This document shows positions 42,647 to 52,400 of a stretch of 56,117 nucleotides of DNA, piece by piece. A model generated the notes under the pieces. That model saw nothing but the letters and a program-made list of their open reading frames with translations, was not told the origin of the DNA and did not search any database. Both the position numbers and the translations under genes were made by a program. Source of the stretch: Candidatus Eisenbacteria bacterium (lineage in GTDB: Bacteria; Eisenbacteria; RBG-16-71-46; CAIMUX01; VGJL01); NCBI GenBank assembly GCA_016867495.1, contig VGJL01000006.1, positions 1-56,117 on the forward strand, given 5' to 3'. How positions within the stretch are numbered: position 1 is the first letter of the stretch; each line of letters starts with the position of its first letter.

Positions 42647-43468
42647 CTAGAGGCCCCCGGCCCGCACGACGCCGGCCAGGGGGCTCGAGGCCGTCGCGTA
42701 CAGCTTCCGCTCGATCCTCCCGGATTCGTAGGCAAGCCGCCCAGCCTCGACGGCCAGCCGCATCGCGCGCGCCATCGCGACGGGGTTCTTGGCGCCCGCG
42801 ATCGCCGTGTTCAGAAGGACGGCGTCGCAGCCCAGCTCCATGGCGATGGCGCAATCCGAGGCGGTTCCCACTCCCGCGTCCACCAGAACGGGGATCTTGA
42901 TCGTCTCGAGGATGATCTGGATGTTGTAGGGATTCCGAATACCAAGGCCGGAGCCGATCGGCGCGCCCAGAGGCATGACGGCGGCGCAACCGGCATCCTC
43001 GAGCTTCTTGCACACGATAGGATCGTCGATCGTGTAGGGAAGCACGGTGAAGCCGTCCTTGACCAGGACCTTCGCCGCCTCGAGGAGACCCTCGTTGTCA
43101 GGGAAGAGCGTGTTGGGGTCTCCGATCACTTCGAGCTTGATCAGATCGGTCTGAAGCGCCTCGCGCGCGAGCTGGGCCGTTAGAACGGCGTCCTTCACGG
43201 AGTAGCAGCCTGCGGTGTTGGGAAGCAGCGTGTACTTCTTCGGATCGATGTGATCGAGCAGACACTTGCCGGTGCCTTTTTCCTCGAGTGGAACGCGACG
43301 GATCGCGACCGTGACGATCTCGGCCCCGGAGGCATCGAAGGCCTTTTTCATCGTCTCGAAATCGGCGTACTTGCCGGTTCCGATCAGGAGCCGGCTCAGG
43401 AACTCCCGCCCCGCGAAGCGGAGGGGGGAGACCCCGCGGAAGGGGACGAATTCGCCCTGTGCTTTCAT
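42647..43468 (-). CDS. thiG: thiazole synthase
   Basis: A 273-residue ThiG. It builds the thiazole phosphate of thiamine from deoxyxylulose phosphate, dehydroglycine and ThiS-thiocarboxylate. Motifs: [46 protein letters not shown], the LIKLEVIGD strand with the Schiff-base Lys, [41 protein letters not shown] and [10 protein letters not shown]. Start at 43468 with an AGGAGG-like box (GGAGGCTGAG) in the 7-base gap behind thiS. Confidence 0.97.
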   Translation of the reverse strand: MKAQGEFVPFRGVSPLRFAGREFLSRLLIGTGKYADFETMKKAFDASGAEIVTVAIRRVPLEEKGTGKCLLDHIDPKKYTLLPNTAGCYSVKDAVLTAQLAREALQTDLIKLEVIGDPNTLFPDNEGLLEAAKVLVKDGFTVLPYTIDDPIVCKKLEDAGCAAVMPLGAPIGSGLGIRNPYNIQIILETIKIPVLVDAGVGTASDCAIAMELGCDAVLLNTAIAGAKNPVAMARAMRLAVEAGRLAYESGRIERKLYATASSPLAGVVRAGGL

Positions 43469-43475
43469 GCTTCTC

Positions 43476-43682
43476 TCAGCCTCCTTGCACGGCAGTGATG
43501 ATCTCGAATCGATCTCCCTCGACCACGGGAGTCGCCTCCCATCGCGCCCTGGGCACGACAGCATCGTTGCGGGCGATCGCGATTCCTCCCTGCGAAGACG
43601 AGATCCCCAATGCCCGGAGAAGGTCGCCCACGGTTCGAATCGCCTGCATGTCCCGCATCTCTCCGTTGATGACGACCGTCAT
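43476..43682 (-). CDS. thiS: sulfur carrier protein ThiS
   Basis: A 68-residue ubiquitin-like carrier ending in the required Gly-Gly ([10 protein letters not shown]). The N-terminus [26 protein letters not shown] and [17 protein letters not shown] fit ThiS. The C-terminal Gly is adenylated and thiocarboxylated, then donates sulfur to ThiG. First gene of the operon, directly behind the TPP riboswitch. Confidence 0.93.
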   Translation of the reverse strand: MTVVINGEMRDMQAIRTVGDLLRALGISSSQGGIAIARNDAVVPRARWEATPVVEGDRFEIITAVQGG

Positions 43683-43732
43683 GATGATCCTCTTGGTGGT
43701 GGAGAGGACGGACGCTGCTTCGAGGGAGGCCG

Positions 43733-43804
43733 TTTCCCTACGCTGGAATGACCCAGATCAGGTTTCCGGGGTCTCTTCTCAGTCCTCTCCAGGACACCCC
43801 CAAC
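43733..43804 (-). promoter_or_regulatory. TPP riboswitch (THI element)
   Basis: Read on the minus strand, the sequence has the conserved THI blocks in order: GGGGGTGTCC, GACTGAGA, GAGACCC, AACCTGATCTGGGTCAT (the pyrophosphate and pyrimidine core) and CCAGCGTAGGGAA. It lies about 50 bases upstream of the thiS start codon, so it controls thiS-thiG-tenI, most likely by blocking translation initiation or by termination when TPP is bound. No T-run terminator is obvious. Confidence 0.96.
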
Positions 43805-43810
43805 GACCGA

Positions 43811-44509
43811 TCATGAGAGGGTAGGCCGCGGCGCCTGGCCTGTCAACTCGTGGCGAAGGATCTTCCACCCGCGGCGCTCCGCCTCTCTGCGCAGCCGATC
43901 GTCGGGATCGACGGCGAATGGCTCGCCGACCCACCGGAGCAGGTGAGCGTCGCTCCAGTGGTCAGCATAGGCGGAGCATCCTCGGGGATCCCAGCCGTGC
44001 TCGAGCGCCAGTCGGCTCGCGATATCGAGCTTCGTCCGGCCATAGGGGTGGGGACCGGCGCGGCGCCCGGTGAGCCGCCCGCGAGCGTCCAGCTCCATCT
44101 CGGTGCCGATCGCGAAGTCCGCGCCGAAGTGTCGGGCGATCGGTCCGAGCAGCAACGTGGGCATTCCGGTCAGAAGGACGATCTTCCTCTCGAGGGCGCG
44201 CTCCCAGGCGACCCATTCCTTCCCTCGGATGCCGAGTCTCGGCTCGATCTCCGAGTCGAAGAGAGCCTCCGCCCACTCGCGAACCTGAGCGGGATCAAAG
44301 CCGGCAAGGTAGCCCTTGTTCGCTTTGCGCGCGACCGTGAGTCCGCGCGGAAGCAGCCGCGAGCCCTCGAGCAGGAAAGGAAGCCATCGGAATCGACCGG
44401 GAATCGTCCGCCGGAGCAGACCGCGGACAAGAAGCATCTCCACCGACACTCCCGGGAGGAGGGTCTTGTCCACGTCGAAGAAGGAGGCTCCGGCCTGCGC
44501 CCCGTCCAT
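43811..44509 (-). CDS. HAD-IB family phosphatase
   Basis: A 232-residue HAD hydrolase: motif I FFDVDKTLL (nucleophile Asp, acid Asp), a helical cap, motif II IVLLTGMP, motif III Lys in GRTKLDIA, and motif IV SAYADHWSDAHLL. Subfamily IB (SerB/CicA-like) is supported by the late VGEPFAVDPDDRLRREAERRGW. It removes phosphate from a small molecule or a protein. It is two bases after the ParB/SbnI-like gene on the same strand, so co-translation is likely. Confidence 0.88.
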   Translation of the reverse strand: MDGAQAGASFFDVDKTLLPGVSVEMLLVRGLLRRTIPGRFRWLPFLLEGSRLLPRGLTVARKANKGYLAGFDPAQVREWAEALFDSEIEPRLGIRGKEWVAWERALERKIVLLTGMPTLLLGPIARHFGADFAIGTEMELDARGRLTGRRAGPHPYGRTKLDIASRLALEHGWDPRGCSAYADHWSDAHLLRWVGEPFAVDPDDRLRREAERRGWKILRHELTGQAPRPTLS

Positions 44510-44511
44510 GT

Positions 44512-45396
44512 CTACTCGTTGAAGCTGAAGGTCGACTCCGAATAGAAGCGGATTCGACCCTCCTGGATCCTGCTCAGGATCATCTCGATCAATCGCTGGT
44601 TCAGCTCCTCGATGGAGAGATTGCGGGAAAGTACCCAGAGCGGCAGATCGACGCGAAGGGCTCTCTTTGGGATCAGATGTCTCGTGATGCCCGCCGGGAG
44701 CTTCTCTTTCGCCCTTCCGACGCGGAGGATCTCCTCCTTGGTGAAATGCGGGAAGACAACGAGGCCGGTGAATCTCGGATGGTTCGCGCCGACCCAATCG
44801 AACTCGTCGTAGCTGATCCTGTCGAGGAATCCGCGCTCGCGATAGAGGCCGTGCGCATGCCGCAGGATCGGTACCGCGCGGGCGAGCCAACGCCTGTCCT
44901 CACGGGGCAAGCCGTCCGAGGGAACGAGCAGGAGGCTGCTCCGGTCCCGGAATATGATCTGCGCGTACGTCCCCTTGCGCGATCGGAAGGGCGAGCCCGT
45001 GGCCGGCGCCTGCTGCGGGATGAGCCGGACATCCTTCAGGGCGCGCAGCTTCCTGAGGAACCGGGCCCGATCTTCGATGTATATGAGGTGATGCCAGCGC
45101 TGAAGCTCGACCAGCCGATCGCCGTACTCCACGATCTGCACCAGAATCTGCTTGAGGCCGAGCGCCTTCAATCCCGTCACGCGATGGGCTCCGTCCAGAA
45201 GGAGGAGCCCCCGGCCGCCTCCGGCCTGCGCGACGATCGGAGGGTGCCGAAGAACTCCGTCCTGCTCGAGCCTGGCGGCGACGCGCCGCATCCGGGCGGC
45301 CTCCGTGTCCTCGTGCAGCAGGATCTTCGAGATAGGGACTACCCGCAATCGCGGAAGCTCCCCCTGGTTGATCAGCTTCTCATAGCGTTCCAGCAC
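44512..45396 (-). CDS. ParB-like protein related to SbnI/SerK serine kinases
   Basis: A 294-residue protein. Residues 15-80 form a ParB/Srx-like domain: RLRVVPISKILLHEDTE, RMRRVAARLEQDGVLRHPPIV, then LLLDGAHRVTGLKALG with the DGAHR motif at 68-72. The C-terminal part has PAGITRHLIPKRALRVDLPLWVL, which resembles SbnI-type free-serine kinases. Those use the ParB fold with an acidic residue near position 30 (here HEDTE) for phosphotransfer. So a small-molecule kinase is a better guess than chromosome partitioning. The paired HAD phosphatase supports a phosphate-metabolic role. This remains inference. Confidence 0.7.
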   Translation of the reverse strand: MLERYEKLINQGELPRLRVVPISKILLHEDTEAARMRRVAARLEQDGVLRHPPIVAQAGGGRGLLLLDGAHRVTGLKALGLKQILVQIVEYGDRLVELQRWHHLIYIEDRARFLRKLRALKDVRLIPQQAPATGSPFRSRKGTYAQIIFRDRSSLLLVPSDGLPREDRRWLARAVPILRHAHGLYRERGFLDRISYDEFDWVGANHPRFTGLVVFPHFTKEEILRVGRAKEKLPAGITRHLIPKRALRVDLPLWVLSRNLSIEELNQRLIEMILSRIQEGRIRFYSESTFSFNE

Positions 45397-45611
45397 TTGA
45401 GTTCCTCCGGCTTGACCATGCTCCCTGGGGATTCTTCGTCCATCGACGGGCTCAGGTCCAGTCCGGAACGGGCCGAAAAACAGAGGACGGGCAAGGCTCT
45501 ACCCAACGAGCGGCCGGGGATGCGTTCCGGACGGCCGCTTCCGGAGACGCGGCGGATCGGGTATAGTCAACTGGTATGTGGCCCGTGACCGAATCCAGGG
45601 GAGGTTCTTCG

Positions 45612-46583
45612 ATGGTTTGTCGCAGTGTCCGGTTCCTCGTGATCGCGAGTTCGGCCCTCGCGGCTCTCGCCTTCTGCCGCACCGCGCGGGCGCTTGAGCC
45701 CTTCTCCTTTGCGAATGCCCGCCCCGCGCGGCTCGACGAGGTGCCCCCCATCCCTATTCCGGAGGAGGGCCCCCTGTCGTATCAGGAGGCCGACTCTCTC
45801 ATCCAGGCCATCTCGGGCGGGGAGAAGTACCCCGAAACTCGCTATCAGATCTTCGATGTCGATCTCGACGCTGACGGGGATCAGGAGCAAGTCGTCCAGT
45901 TGGCGCGGGTCGCGCAACCTGGGATCTTCAGTCGGGCGTGGTGGGGCGTCTACGAAGGAGGACGGCTCGACCAGATGCTCTTCTGGAACCGTGGAATCGA
46001 GCGGGCGGCGGTCGAGAAACTCAGAGTGCCGATGTCGTTTCCCAACGCCGCCGACAGCCTGACATTCGTGACGAGCGTGCCCGAGTGGTTTCCGGCGACC
46101 GATGTCGTCGAATACGGCGATCTGACCGGCGACGGCAAGTCGGAGATCGTGATCTGGATGCTGGGCGCCACAAGACAGATGCGGATGGGAACGGGAGTGT
46201 TCGCGCCACTCATCCTTTCCCCGACGCCGGAGGGGCTGCGGGAGGTCTTCCGGACCTACGCGCTCTATGTCCGATGCACGGCCCTAGATCCCAATGGGAC
46301 GCGGGAGTACGTGAGGAAGGCCCTTCGGTTGCACGTACGGCAGCGCAAGAGCAGCCCGGCCTGCGACATCGTCATGGAGCCCTTCGTCCCGTCCGTCAGT
46401 CCCGACACGCTCTGCAAGAGACTCGGCCTGGACGAGCGAGACCTGCCTCGCGATCCCGACGAGTACATGCCTCTGAAGCGCATTGCCCCAGACGCGAAGA
46501 TCCCGGGAGACTGGTTCATCTCCCGGTGGGACGGGAGCAAGTTCGGGCCGTTCAAGTTCGCGAGGGACGTCAAGCTGGACTAG
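45612..46583 (+). CDS. hypothetical secreted protein
   Basis: A 323-residue protein with a signal peptide (VRFLVIASSALAALAFCRTARA). The mature part starts LEPFSFANARP and contains an FDVDLDADGDQEQVVQL segment and a DLTGDGKSEIVIWML segment. Both resemble calcium-binding FG-GAP/VCBS-like loops (D-x-D-x-D-G, D-x-x-G-D-G). An AGGGGAGG box supports ATG 45612. A TATAGT hexamer at 45562 may be its -10 box. Role unknown. Confidence 0.65.
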   Translation: MVCRSVRFLVIASSALAALAFCRTARALEPFSFANARPARLDEVPPIPIPEEGPLSYQEADSLIQAISGGEKYPETRYQIFDVDLDADGDQEQVVQLARVAQPGIFSRAWWGVYEGGRLDQMLFWNRGIERAAVEKLRVPMSFPNAADSLTFVTSVPEWFPATDVVEYGDLTGDGKSEIVIWMLGATRQMRMGTGVFAPLILSPTPEGLREVFRTYALYVRCTALDPNGTREYVRKALRLHVRQRKSSPACDIVMEPFVPSVSPDTLCKRLGLDERDLPRDPDEYMPLKRIAPDAKIPGDWFISRWDGSKFGPFKFARDVKLD

Positions 46584-46599
46584 ATCCAGTCGGAGCGCG

Positions 46600-48633
46600 C
46601 TAGAATCCGGCCACTTCTCGGATCGCCTCGAGGATCCGCTCCTGGTTGGGAAGCACGGCCGCCTCGAGCGTCGGGGCGAAGGGACAGAAGCTGTCCCTTG
46701 CGGCGACCCGCTTCACCGGTCCATCGAGGCTCGCGAAGCAGGCGTCGGCGATGAACGCCGCGATCTCGCCTCCGAATCCTCCGGTGAGGATCGCCTCGTG
46801 CGCGATGATCGCCCGTCCCGTCTTCGTGACGCTCTCGCTAATCGTCTCGCGATCGTACGGGATGATGCATCGCAGGTCGATCACCTCGACCGATACTCCT
46901 TCCTTCTCAGCCTCCCCCGAGGCCTGGATGCTCCGTTGCACGGCGCTTCCCCATGCGATTACGGTCACGTCCGTGCCTGGGCGGGCGACGCGCGCCTTCC
47001 CGAACGGGATCAGGTGATCGGGCCCGGGCTCCGGAGACTTCGAGTAGACCTGACGGTAGAGCCCCTTGTGCTCGAGGAAGAGGACGGGATCATCGGCCCT
47101 GCAGGCGCTCTTGATGAGCCCCTTGGCGTCGGCCGCGTTGGACGGATAGAGGACGCGCCAACCGGGGGAGTGGGCATAGAGGGCCTCGACGCACTGGCTG
47201 TGGAATGGACCCCCTCGGATGTAGCCCCCCACCGGGACCCTGACGACAAGCGGACAGGTCCACGCGCCCTGGCTGCGCCAGCGGAGGGTGGGGATCTCGT
47301 TTCGCATCTGCATGAAGGCGGGGAAGGAGTAGTCGCCGAACTGGATCTCGACGACCGGCTTCCATCCCCCGATCGCCATTCCCTGCGCGACGCCCACGAT
47401 GCTCGCCTCCGCCAGGGGGGAGTTCTCGACCCGGCCCGGAAAGGCGGTTCCCAGACCGCGGGTCACGCCGAAAACGCCGCCCTTCGGATCGGCGACGTCC
47501 TCGCCCCATATGAGGATCCTCGGATTGCGCTCCATCTCCTCCCTGAGCCCGTGATTGATCGCGTCGATCATCGTCACCGGCTCGGGCGAGAGAGGCGCCT
47601 GCTCGGGTTCGTCCACGACCGGTAGGAGGTCGCTGACGATGTGTGACATCAGATTGGTGGGATCGGGGTAGGGATAGGCGTCGGCTTCCTCGGCGGCGGC
47701 GTCGACCTCGGCCTTCGTCTTCTCCCGCAGTTCGCTGATCCGCTCGCCGGTCAGGATCCCCCGGCGCACGAGCGCTGCCTCCGTGTGGCTGAGGGGATCG
47801 CGCCGCGCCGCTTCTGCAAGCTCCTCCTCGGTCCGGTACTTCTTGTGGTCGTCCGAGGAAGAGTGGGCATCCAGGCGCACGACATGGGCCTCGACGAGAA
47901 GGGGGCCTGCGCCCGCGCGGATCGCGTCGAGAGGCGGCTTCATGGCGGAGTACAGGTGGGTGAACCGCGTCCCGTCGACATCGATTGCGCGAATGTTGAA
48001 CGAGCGGCTGATCTCGTGGATGTGCACGCCCGTCTGGGTCTCCTGCGAGACGCTGATCGCGAGACCGTTGTTCTGGATCACGAAGAGGACCGGGAGCTGC
48101 TCGCGGCTCGCCCAGTTCAGGGATTCGAAGAACTCCCCCTGGCTGGTCGTTCCCTCACCGGAGGAGACATAGACGATCTCGTCCCGCCCATCCGCCTTCA
48201 CGGCCCGGGCCATGCCCACGGCGGCGAGATACTGAGTGCCGGTGCAGGCGGTCGGGGAGACCACCCGGAGCGCCTTGGAGGAGAAATGCTCGCTCATGTT
48301 GCGGCCATTGCCGCACGGATCCCCCTCGCGCGAGAGCATGTGGAGGAAGATATCTCTGAGGGGCATCCCCAGGCCGACCATGAGGGCCTTTTCGCGGTAG
48401 TAGGGGAAGAACCAGTCCTTGCCGGGTCGCAGGGCCATCGCGACGGCGATCTGGAGCTTCTCGTGCCCGCGGCTCGAGGAGTGGAAGGAGCACTTGTTGG
48501 CGCGCACGAAGACCTTCATCCGCTCCTCGATGAAGTAGACGCGCAGCATCTTCTCGTAGAGCGCGAGGAGGGTCTCCGAGTCTATCGCGACTCCGGTGAC
48601 GATCGACGCGGCTCCTGGGTGTTGTGTTGCCAT
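46600..48633 (-). CDS. fused E1 alpha-beta subunit of a branched-chain 2-oxoacid (or pyruvate) dehydrogenase
   Basis: A single protein of 677 residues joining the two E1 chains. Residues ~20-340 are E1 alpha: RGHEKLQIAVAMAL, HFSSKALRVVSPTACTGTQ, and the TPP motif GEGTTSQGEFFES to IQNNGLAIS. Residues ~355-677 are E1 beta: MIDAINHGLREEMERNPRILIWGEDVADPKGGVFGVTRGL, ENSPLAEASIVGVAQGMA and VIDLRCIIPYD. E1 decarboxylates a 2-oxoacid and passes the acyl group to lipoyl-E2. Sequence style (SSDDHKKYR) favours the branched-chain enzyme. No E2 or E3 gene is in the window, so it must work with partners elsewhere. ATG 48633 follows AAGGAAG. Confidence 0.93.
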   Translation of the reverse strand: MATQHPGAASIVTGVAIDSETLLALYEKMLRVYFIEERMKVFVRANKCSFHSSSRGHEKLQIAVAMALRPGKDWFFPYYREKALMVGLGMPLRDIFLHMLSREGDPCGNGRNMSEHFSSKALRVVSPTACTGTQYLAAVGMARAVKADGRDEIVYVSSGEGTTSQGEFFESLNWASREQLPVLFVIQNNGLAISVSQETQTGVHIHEISRSFNIRAIDVDGTRFTHLYSAMKPPLDAIRAGAGPLLVEAHVVRLDAHSSSDDHKKYRTEEELAEAARRDPLSHTEAALVRRGILTGERISELREKTKAEVDAAAEEADAYPYPDPTNLMSHIVSDLLPVVDEPEQAPLSPEPVTMIDAINHGLREEMERNPRILIWGEDVADPKGGVFGVTRGLGTAFPGRVENSPLAEASIVGVAQGMAIGGWKPVVEIQFGDYSFPAFMQMRNEIPTLRWRSQGAWTCPLVVRVPVGGYIRGGPFHSQCVEALYAHSPGWRVLYPSNAADAKGLIKSACRADDPVLFLEHKGLYRQVYSKSPEPGPDHLIPFGKARVARPGTDVTVIAWGSAVQRSIQASGEAEKEGVSVEVIDLRCIIPYDRETISESVTKTGRAIIAHEAILTGGFGGEIAAFIADACFASLDGPVKRVAARDSFCPFAPTLEAAVLPNQERILEAIREVAGF

Positions 48634-48758
48634 ATCCAAGGCTTCCTTCCGTAATGGGTCAAGGATAGGCGGGGGCGGCAGGCGGGCGCAGCAGGAAAAG
48701 GAGGGATGTGGCCATAGCATCTTTATTTGCTATGGGTTATGGCTTGCTCTGCCCTGGA

Positions 48759-48789
48759 TTGACATGCCCTGGCGACTGCGGCCTAGAAT
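48759..48789 (+). promoter_or_regulatory. candidate sigma70-type promoter
   Basis: TTGACA (48759-48764, perfect -35), 19-base spacer (a little long), TAGAAT (48784-48789). It lies 31 bases before the small membrane protein at 48821. Confidence 0.5.
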
Positions 48790-48820
48790 GGCCGGGGCCG
48801 CAAACCGGGGGGTATGACGG

Positions 48821-49018
48821 ATGTTCAGACTCATCCCGATAGTGGCGGGGGTCTTGTTTCTCGCATACGGGCTCTACGCTCTCCACTCCGGGCGCATCAT
48901 CAGCACCTGGGGGCGCTTCTCCTACCGCCCGAACGCGATCTACTGGATCACGACCGGGGCGTTCCTGCTGCTGGGGGTGATGAACCTGATCATGGGCCTC
49001 AAGGTGAGAGGGAGGTAG
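48821..49018 (+). CDS. small membrane protein
   Basis: A 65-residue protein with two helices (LIPIVAGVLFLAYGLYAL and AIYWITTGAFLLLGVMNLIMG) and a loop HSGRIISTWGRFSYRPN. Promoter signals just upstream and a GGTATGACGG leader support expression. No family recognised. Confidence 0.6.
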   Translation: MFRLIPIVAGVLFLAYGLYALHSGRIISTWGRFSYRPNAIYWITTGAFLLLGVMNLIMGLKVRGR

Positions 49019-49077
49019 CTTGAAGCAGAGGGGACCTGATCTTCCTCCGTGCCGGACGAGGCGGATTCCCCGCTGCG

Positions 49078-49470
49078 TCAGGGAATCCTGAAGAGCTCAT
49101 CGTACCGATCCCGGTATTCCGCAGTCAGGTCCCTTCCTGAATCATCTACGATCCTGCATGGGCATTTCCTTAGCAGTGGCAGCAGATGTCCCTCGATCTC
49201 TGAGTGGATGTCCTCCTTGCCCGGAAGAAACACCGTGATCACCTTGCTGTCCAGGGCGATCATTCCGTTCGTGTCGAACGGTGTCTTGGGATCCTCCAAC
49301 AGCTGAACGAGCCGTCGGGCCGCGGCTCCTCGGGTCGAGCAGACTACGAAGGTGGGCTTCGAACGGCCAGGGTGCAGGATCGCCAAGGGGTTCTTGGCAA
49401 GTTCCCGCTTGAGCTCGTCAATGGGGAATTCCCGATCGTCATCGATCACCAAGTGGAAGAAGGGAACCAT
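49078..49470 (-). CDS. candidate immunity protein of the RHS toxin
   Basis: A 130-residue soluble protein: MVPFFHLVIDDDREFPIDELKREL, KPTFVVCSTRGAAARRLVQLLED, VITVFLPGKEDIHSEIEGHLLPLL and CPCRIVDDSGRDLTAEYRDRYDELFRIP. It is acidic in parts and alpha/beta by look. It starts 12 bases after the RHS stop on the same strand, the usual place for the immunity gene of a polymorphic toxin. I do not recognise the family, so the role rests on position only. Confidence 0.6.
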   Translation of the reverse strand: MVPFFHLVIDDDREFPIDELKRELAKNPLAILHPGRSKPTFVVCSTRGAAARRLVQLLEDPKTPFDTNGMIALDSKVITVFLPGKEDIHSEIEGHLLPLLRKCPCRIVDDSGRDLTAEYRDRYDELFRIP

Positions 49471-49482
49471 CGATGTTCACCT

Positions 49483-52400
49483 CTATTGAAGGTCCGTGTG
49501 GACTGTCTCAGCCCAACCATTCTCGAACGCCGCGTTTTCCGCGGACCCCGTCGGGTGCGGGTTGTTCATGTCCTTGGGATACTTGGGTTGGGCATTGCCG
49601 TCATTGTCGACCTTGAACCCCTCGTTCTTGAAATCGGTGTTCGCATCATAGGGATCCCTGACCGACTTGCTCGCGTGCGGTTGTTCGCGCGGAGAACCGG
49701 CGTGACCGTCCGGTTTCACCCGCACCATCCCGCCATCCGGGTGGGTGTAGAAGTCCTGTCTCATGGGCTGACCATTCTTATCCAGGATTGGCTGGCCCGT
49801 CTTTGGATCGTTGATGTAGCCAGGTTGCTTGGTAAACCCCTTGCTCTGGAGCTCTGCATCGATCTGGTCGGGAGTCTTGCCCCGCAGGTCGAGGTCCTTG
49901 ACTGACTTGCCATACTGATGTCCGTTGGGGAGCGTCTTGCCAGCTTCGAAGTCGGCCACGGCTTGTGGCTTGCTCTTCCATACCTGTCCTGGGTTCTTCG
50001 CACTCCACTCCTGGAATTCCTTCGCGACCTTGGCTCGCTGCGCGGCTGAGAGCTTGGGTTTGGCGGTCGGAGGCGGTGCGGCGTTTTGCGCGTTCGGCCC
50101 GGACTGCCCCGCGGCCTGCGCGGCGTTGTTGGGACCCTTCTGGCCGGGACAGCCTGAGAGGCCGTCGATGTCGACCGCCGTGAGGGGATCGGTGGGATAG
50201 GCGTAGAGGTTCAGGCTTCCTGAGATCCCGACTGGATCGGACTGGATGTAGCGGGCAAGGAGAGCATCGTAGTACCGGAAGCGGTTGTAGCAAAGACCCG
50301 TCTCTTCATCGTAATAGTGCCCGGGACGGCGGAGCGGCATCTCGATCGCGCTTGCCGGATCTATGACGGCGCGTCCGTACGGCTCGATTCGGGCAGTCCA
50401 GACCGTCGTGCCGCTGTCATCCTCAACCTGGGTCGGGGTCCCAATCTGGTCGGTGAAGACGAAGTAGCGCCTGCCGCTTGTGGGATCGGCATCGACGTTC
50501 ACGTACTCGATGAACAGGAATGGGACGAGGGCGCGTTCGTCGGGGTAGACATAGACCCTGAGACTGCCGTCCGTTCTGACTTCCGCCGCGAGACGCGCGT
50601 TGTCCCAATAGAAGGTGCGTTGCTCGCCGTCGCCCCAGGCCTTGTGGATGCGACGGCCCAATGGGTCGTACTGGGCCTGCCAGGTGCTGCCGTTCCGATC
50701 GCAACGGATCAGTCGGTCAAGGGAGTCGTACTCGTACCGCGTGGGGCCGGCGGGGCCAGACCGCTCGGAGATGCCGTATCGGCTGTCGTGTAGGAAGGAC
50801 TTCCCGTTCGCCGACCCCAGCAGGTTCCCGGGCAGCACGCGGACATCGGCGAGTCCGGGCTGCCTCAGGAGATTGCCCGCGGCGTCGTACTCGAATGCGC
50901 TCTTCCTTCCGTCGGGAGGGATCTCGCCGCTAAGCCGTCCCGCAGCATCGTACAGGTAGGTCGTTGTCCTGGAGTGATCGTCCACGCGTCGGGTAAGGCG
51001 ACCCTCACCCGAGTACTCATAGGCGTGCTCTCGTGCGAGATCGGGATGCGCCGGAGAGGTCCGCAGTTTCCGAAGGCAACGGCCCCGGTCATCATAGGCA
51101 GCCAGCTCGACAGTTCCGTTAGAGAGGCTCTTCGATACCAGGCCCGTCCCCGTGGTCTGGATCCGGTGAAGCGCACCTGTGGGGTCCTTGATGATGATGG
51201 CACTGGGGCTCTCGGGATCCCTGTCGTACGTCGTGATGAAGCGTCCGAAGACTTCCGTGATCGCGAGATCGAGGCCCAGGAAGCCGTGAACGATCCCCTT
51301 GCCGTCGCGCTCGTCACGACAGATCCGGCCGTAGGCCTCGTAGTCGAACACGACTTCGAGGTCATCAGTGGCTGCACACGTGATGCGGCCCAGCCAGTCG
51401 TACTCGAAAGCCTGCCGCTCCCCAGAAGCGAGGATTCGCGCCTTGTGCGCATTCCTGGGGCCTATCTCGAAGGACACGAGCGGCCGACCCTCGCTGTCCA
51501 GCTTCTCGATCAAGCTGTCGGCATGGTCGTAGCGGTACTGCTCCATCAGGCGGCCATCGCGGCGGACCTCGATCAGGCGGTCTTTGAGATCGTAGACGAA
51601 CTGGTGGTCGGCCCCGCCAGGATCGACGACTCGAGTGACATCCCGGCGGCGCGAGTACTCAAAGTGCGTCGTATGGCCTAGGGGATCGGTCTCCTGTTCC
51701 TTGAGATTCCAGGACGAGTACTTGAAGCGACGTGTGCCGCCGTCGGCGTCGATGTGTCGGGTCAAGTTCCCGTTGGGGTCGTACTGCCATTGCCTGATGC
51801 CGCCCGTCGGGGCGACATTGTGGATGGGCCGTTGCATCGCATCGAGCCGGACTGTGGCGGGCGAAGATGGGTGAGCCCCGCCGTCTTCAGTCGGAGGGAA
51901 TCCGCCTCCATCGAGACGGGATAGTAGCCGGTCTACGTATTCGATGGGGAGGTGTCGGAGTGCCGGATCCTCCGCGATCGATTCCGGCTGCCTCTCCCCA
52001 TTCAGAAGGTTCCCGTATTCCCACTCGCGCGGTGTCTGCGGCGGGTCGTAGTAGGAGACCTCCGGTGGAGCCGGCTCAACATGGATCGGCGGCAGCAGAC
52101 GCCCGAACGGATCGAACCGACCAGTATGCGAACCCCTCTCGTCATAGATATACTTCGTCGCGCTCCCGCCAGGATCGATCTCCTCGACGATCTGCCCGAG
52201 CGGATCCATCTTGAAGACGGTACTTCCGCCATACGGATCGACAATCTCGGCTATCGTCCCCCACTTGTCGAAGCGATAGACCCAGCGCCCCCCGTCCCCC
52301 GTGGTGCGGATCGTGCACCTGTCTGCGGGCCGGTAGTCGAACCAATCCTCATAGAGGCCATCGTCTCCGACGCTGTGAACACACCGTCCTTGCGCGTCAT

